Shown piece after piece: positions 40,601 to 45,300 of a stretch of 64,000 bases of DNA; position 1 is the first letter of the stretch, and each line of letters starts with the position of its first letter. Below the pieces are notes generated by a model. It worked only from the letters and a program-made list of their open reading frames with translations, was not told the origin of the DNA and ran no database searches. The translations under genes were made by a program, and so were the position numbers. The stretch lies in contig OX345636.1 in NCBI GenBank assembly GCA_947044365.1, positions 49,268,896 through 49,332,895 on the forward strand. Reading direction: 5' to 3'. The stretch comes from Petrosia ficiformis (Eukaryota; Porifera; Demospongiae; Haplosclerida; Petrosiidae).

Positions 40601-42324
40601 AAATGCTAAATACCACACCCAATATGCTAAAACAATTGTTTTTGAAGAAATAGTAAGAAATTGTGTAAAATAGACTGTTTTAGAGGCTTACTACACACTG
40701 TACTAGTAACATACACGCAATCCAAACACAACTGCAATCAACTGCAGTAGGCATGCGAGGATTATGCTGGAATAATTTTAGGTTTTACAAAAATGTTTGC
40801 TTGATAGACCAGACTCCTTCCCCGCCGTCCATTCTCAAAAAAGGGTGGGGTCTGGGGATGAGACTAAGCATCAGCTATTTCTTGTTCTCGACACTCCTTA
40901 GCCTGCAACTTCATTTTTCCTTGTTCATGTTTTTTATGGCCTGTAGCTATCCCTATGATTGCTTTCCCATTGGTTTGAACTATAATTATATATATATATA
41001 TATATTTATATTCCTGTGTCCACTTACGCGAATATGCGTTGTATACGTAGTTAAGGAAGTAGAGTGACTCATCTTTTTTTAGCATTGTGTCTGAATTATG
41101 TCTATACCATTGATAATTGTATCATGCTGCAGTGATGATGTAACTATGATCAGTGTGATGTTCATACAGAATCCAGCTGCAAACTAAACATGCATGACTG
41201 TCGACTGGCATTGACGGCAGAGCATAGTTAGTTACTTAGTTAGTTACTAAGCAACTCGGTAGTCAGTACTTCTGTAATTCTGTAAACATGGAAGACAAAA
41301 GTGGCTGTTTCAGTTATGAGTCTTCTGACTCAAGCACTGAAGAAATAACTAGTGTGTTTGAGCCAGCATCTAAGAAACTAAAAGTATGTTTGCATCTACC
41401 TTTATTCCAACTTGATACATTATGACTGTTTGTAATGTAGGTCTCAGGCTCTGGCAAAAAGAGTAAAGGTCAAGTTAAGATTCTAGTGCAGATGCTGAAA
41501 GGCTGTTCTCAGCTGTTGCACTCATCAAGAGCAAATCACGAAATCGTCTAAATACAGATACAGTCACTGCTCTTTTATTGGCAAAGGAGGGTGTGAAAGT
41601 CTTATCTCTACAGAAGATTGTACAAACTTTGCCCTCCACCTGAATTGATTGAACTAATGAGCTCACAGAATCTATATAATCTTGATTAGTACTATTTCTT
41701 CAAAAACAATTGTTTTAGCATATTGGGTGTGGTATTTAGCAGCAGCCAGCAGGCCAGCAGGCCAGCAGGAAGCCAGCAGGAAGAAAACAAGATATATTGA
41801 GATTTTTTTTTCTCAATATATCTTGGCTGTATGTATGGTTTTTTTCCCCTCAATATATATATATATATATAATTATATATATAGTATGATGGTGACATCA
41901 TCCCTTTGATGTGGTTAGTCCTATACAGACCTTCCATTTGCACACTATGCAGGAGATGTCACCATCATACAATATATTGTATATAGTATGCTAATAGATC
42001 CTATATACTGAATATAGGACCCTCATTTTGTGTCCTTGGATGTGATATATCACATCCTTGGACACAAAACTCAGGTCCTATATTTTGTTGCTCGTAAGGG
42101 GTGTGACAATTTAGTAAATGAAATTGCTGTACCTTAGAACTACTCTATCGAGTTAACGCAAGCTAAGTTACTTGAAACCCAATTCAAACAATTTAACACT
42201 CTGTCTAAATATGATCTACAACTCTCCCATACTATACTACAACGTGACTGTTGACTAAAAGGTTTAGTCAGTGAGTCTGGGCAATGAATGTTTTTGTTAA
42301 CTTTAGCCATGGTATATATATTAC

Positions 42325-42383
<59 letters not shown>

Positions 42384-45300
42384 TATATATATATAGGTAT
42401 ATATGTAATATATATACCATGGCTTTGCAGTGTATATCAACAATATACGACCAGAACTCCCGAGATATCAGCCCGAGGTGTAGCCAAGGGCTGATATCAA
42501 GGGAGTTCTGGTTGTATATTGTTGATATACACCAAGAAGCCATGGTATATATAATATATGCTAAAGTTAACAAAAACATTCATTGCCCAGACTCACTGAC
42601 TAAGCCTTTTAGTCAACAGTCACGTTGTAGTATAGTATGGGAGAGTTGCAGATCATATTTAGACAGAGTGTTAAATTGTTTGAACTGCTTGCAATTGGGT
42701 TTCAAGTAACTTAGCTTGCGTTAACTCGATAAAGTAGTTCTAAGGTACAGCAATTTCATTTACTAAATTGTCACACCCCTTACGAGCAATTTGATAATTG
42801 TTTTTACAACACAACTGATTTTATATTTTATGATATTCCTGTTAAATACAAACCATTGTTGCACTGATAAACAATTATTATTGAATGATGTTACAACACA
42901 ACTGAAAAAAAAATTATAAATGAGATAAGTGATATTGTTGAAAGATAACAAATGATCATTGAATTCAAACAATTGTTGAACTGATAAACAACCAAGTGAT
43001 GATAAATAAAACTGAATGAGGTAAGAGTAATACAACTTTGGAAATTGTCAGTATGGGTTACCATCACTCTTACACACTTCAGTGAAAAATCAAATCAAAT
43101 TGCAATTGCTCAATTTCAAAACAAACAACATATATGGAGAAAAAGTATCCCTATGATTGGTTTGTTGTGTCATCATTCAGTACGGAATCATGGCTGACCT
43201 GAATACAGCCTATAATAGTTATGTTTTTGATTATCCACTCCTCTTACTTTCTAAATGCAAATATTAGGAATATATTTCACTATTAGTTCCAGTTTCTATG
43301 TAAGCTACGAGCACAGATAATCTGTAAAGCTTGAGCACATGTTTAATTACATGTCGTGCTGATTAATTGATCGAGCCCCACAGAACAACACAACTTCCTT
43401 GAAAACATATGATGTGTTTGTCACACAAACATATGTCATTAAACCCCATAGAAAGCAATTATAGGGATGCCCATAAAAACAACTAAGTGTGCAGAAGTGA
43501 CTTGAAGGAAACCAAATGAAATTCTCCAGCAATATTTCCAATTATATGGTACTTGAAAGGTTACTAAAAACAAATAAGAATAAGCATAGTTATAGAATAA
43601 TTTGATAAAGAAGCTCAGAGTAATTATTTAAATTTGAAGTATTTAATTTTCTGAGATAAACATCTTAGTTATTATTGTGAAGTAGCAACAGTTATTGGAG
43701 AGAAAAAAAATTTCTATTTTGCTCCTAAGGAAATGTGACATATGATGGTATATTATAAATCCACATTTCATGAACTACATGTATCCTCAGATTAACACAC
43801 ATTATATACCACCAGATCTAGATATATACATTGTCACAATTCCTTATAGATTTCCTTATAGGTACAAAATAGGAAATTCCATTTTTTTGCTGTGCATTGT
43901 TATGTGACTGGATTTGCTTATATGATAAACTTTCAAAATTGAATTTTTTTGTGCTAATTGAATAAACCATTCAATTAGCTCTAGAATGATATACGATATA
44001 TCCCAATCAAGCAACAGACATAGTAATGATTAACAATTTATTTAGCAGTGGCTAGCAAAGCACATGGAGAGATGTCTCCAAACCTCTCTGAAGGTATGAG
44101 TGGATAGGTAAGATGTTAATGAAGCTTTTTATGCAGGAAAACAGTGATCACCTGAGTAATCTATAACTGTCTATTGTCACTCATATCTCAAAATTAATAA
44201 TTATCCCATAAGCATAAATCTGGTCGCATATATTTAGAACTTTGATATTTTCCATTTCATAGGGTCAAGTGCACAACAAAAACATATGCAGACTCTGACA
44301 AATATACCTGTACCAACTGAACCAGAGCCAGAAATTGATTATCATAATCCACAAGGTCTGTAATAACAATGCATTATCATCAACACTGTAATAATCGTAG
44401 TGATGATAATTACTGTAAACTAGGGCTGGGATGATTAATAATTAATTAACCCTTAGAGGACTGATGTCACATATATGTGACGTTTCACTCCTACGTGGTT
44501 CGGAGTGCGTTACTAGCATTACGAAGCCCTCCAAATTCTTGTAATTGGTGTCAGGCACAAGCCCATAAAAATGACTAAAAAATTTGCTGCTTTTTTGGCT
44601 GCCATTTGGCCTAAATAACGAGTATGGAGGAATTTTAAAGGGGGGTGTCCCCCCGTTAATGGGGGTTCGAAGGGGGCACACCCCCCTCGCTGCCCACGCA
44701 AATTTTGGTTTCAGTGACCCCGCCCACGTGCTCTGGTGGGTACTTGAGGCATTTCCCTTGCTGTAAAACCTGAAATCGTGGGTGTAGCTGGTACCAACAT
44801 GCAGTGGGGTCATTTTGTTTGCCACAGTTGCAGTCAAAAAAGGGAGAGCACTGCATTTGATTTAATCCTACAAAGCGCTTGGGGACTTTCGAGTCCCGGT
44901 AAGCAAGTTGGTAGAAGTAGTGCTCCATGTCGGAAAAGGAGCCAAGTTTGGGGTATAGAAAGTGAACGGTGGCCAAAATATATGCAATAGAGTCACCAGT
45001 GTTGGAAATGGGAAGAAATTTGAAAAACAAGCTCAGTGCTGTAAGGGTTAATGGATTAATCAATTGATATTGAAAATTCTTTTGATTATTGATTGTAAGT
45101 CTGAGATGTTCATTATTTCAAAATTCATACTTTTCAAGCATGCGACAGCAAATAATGTAGAATATGGAAGTGACAGGAAGCCTTTTTGATCATCAAAAGG
45201 GAGGACATTAATTGACTTAATTGGCCTAATTATTTCTACTGATTTTAATCAATTATCAGTTGATTTGAAGTTTAATTGTGATAATTGATTTCAGAATCTC

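Larger units (their letters stand above)
40604..41741 (+). mobile_element. Internally deleted hAT-like element with perfect 52-bp TIRs
   Basis: 40604-40655 and 41690-41741 are perfect inverted repeats (outer end TGCTAAATACCACACCCAAT). Between them is a short + strand coding remnant with an N-terminal exon and a C-terminal hATC block but no catalytic core. A clear target duplication was not found, and hAT ends usually start CAG/TAG, so the true outer ends may be further out (CAGTGTTGCCAGATGG begins at about 40551). Confidence 0.65.

Noticed and set aside
42140..42709. Two open frames on opposite strands sharing a Cys/Ser/Arg-rich peptide
   Set aside because: They are mirror images caused by the inverted arms of the 42.1-42.8 kb fold-back and are partly translated (AT)n.
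44442..45063. Several open frames in the GC-richer block
   Set aside because: They lie inside the piggyBac-like MITE, overlap on both strands and show no transposase motif.
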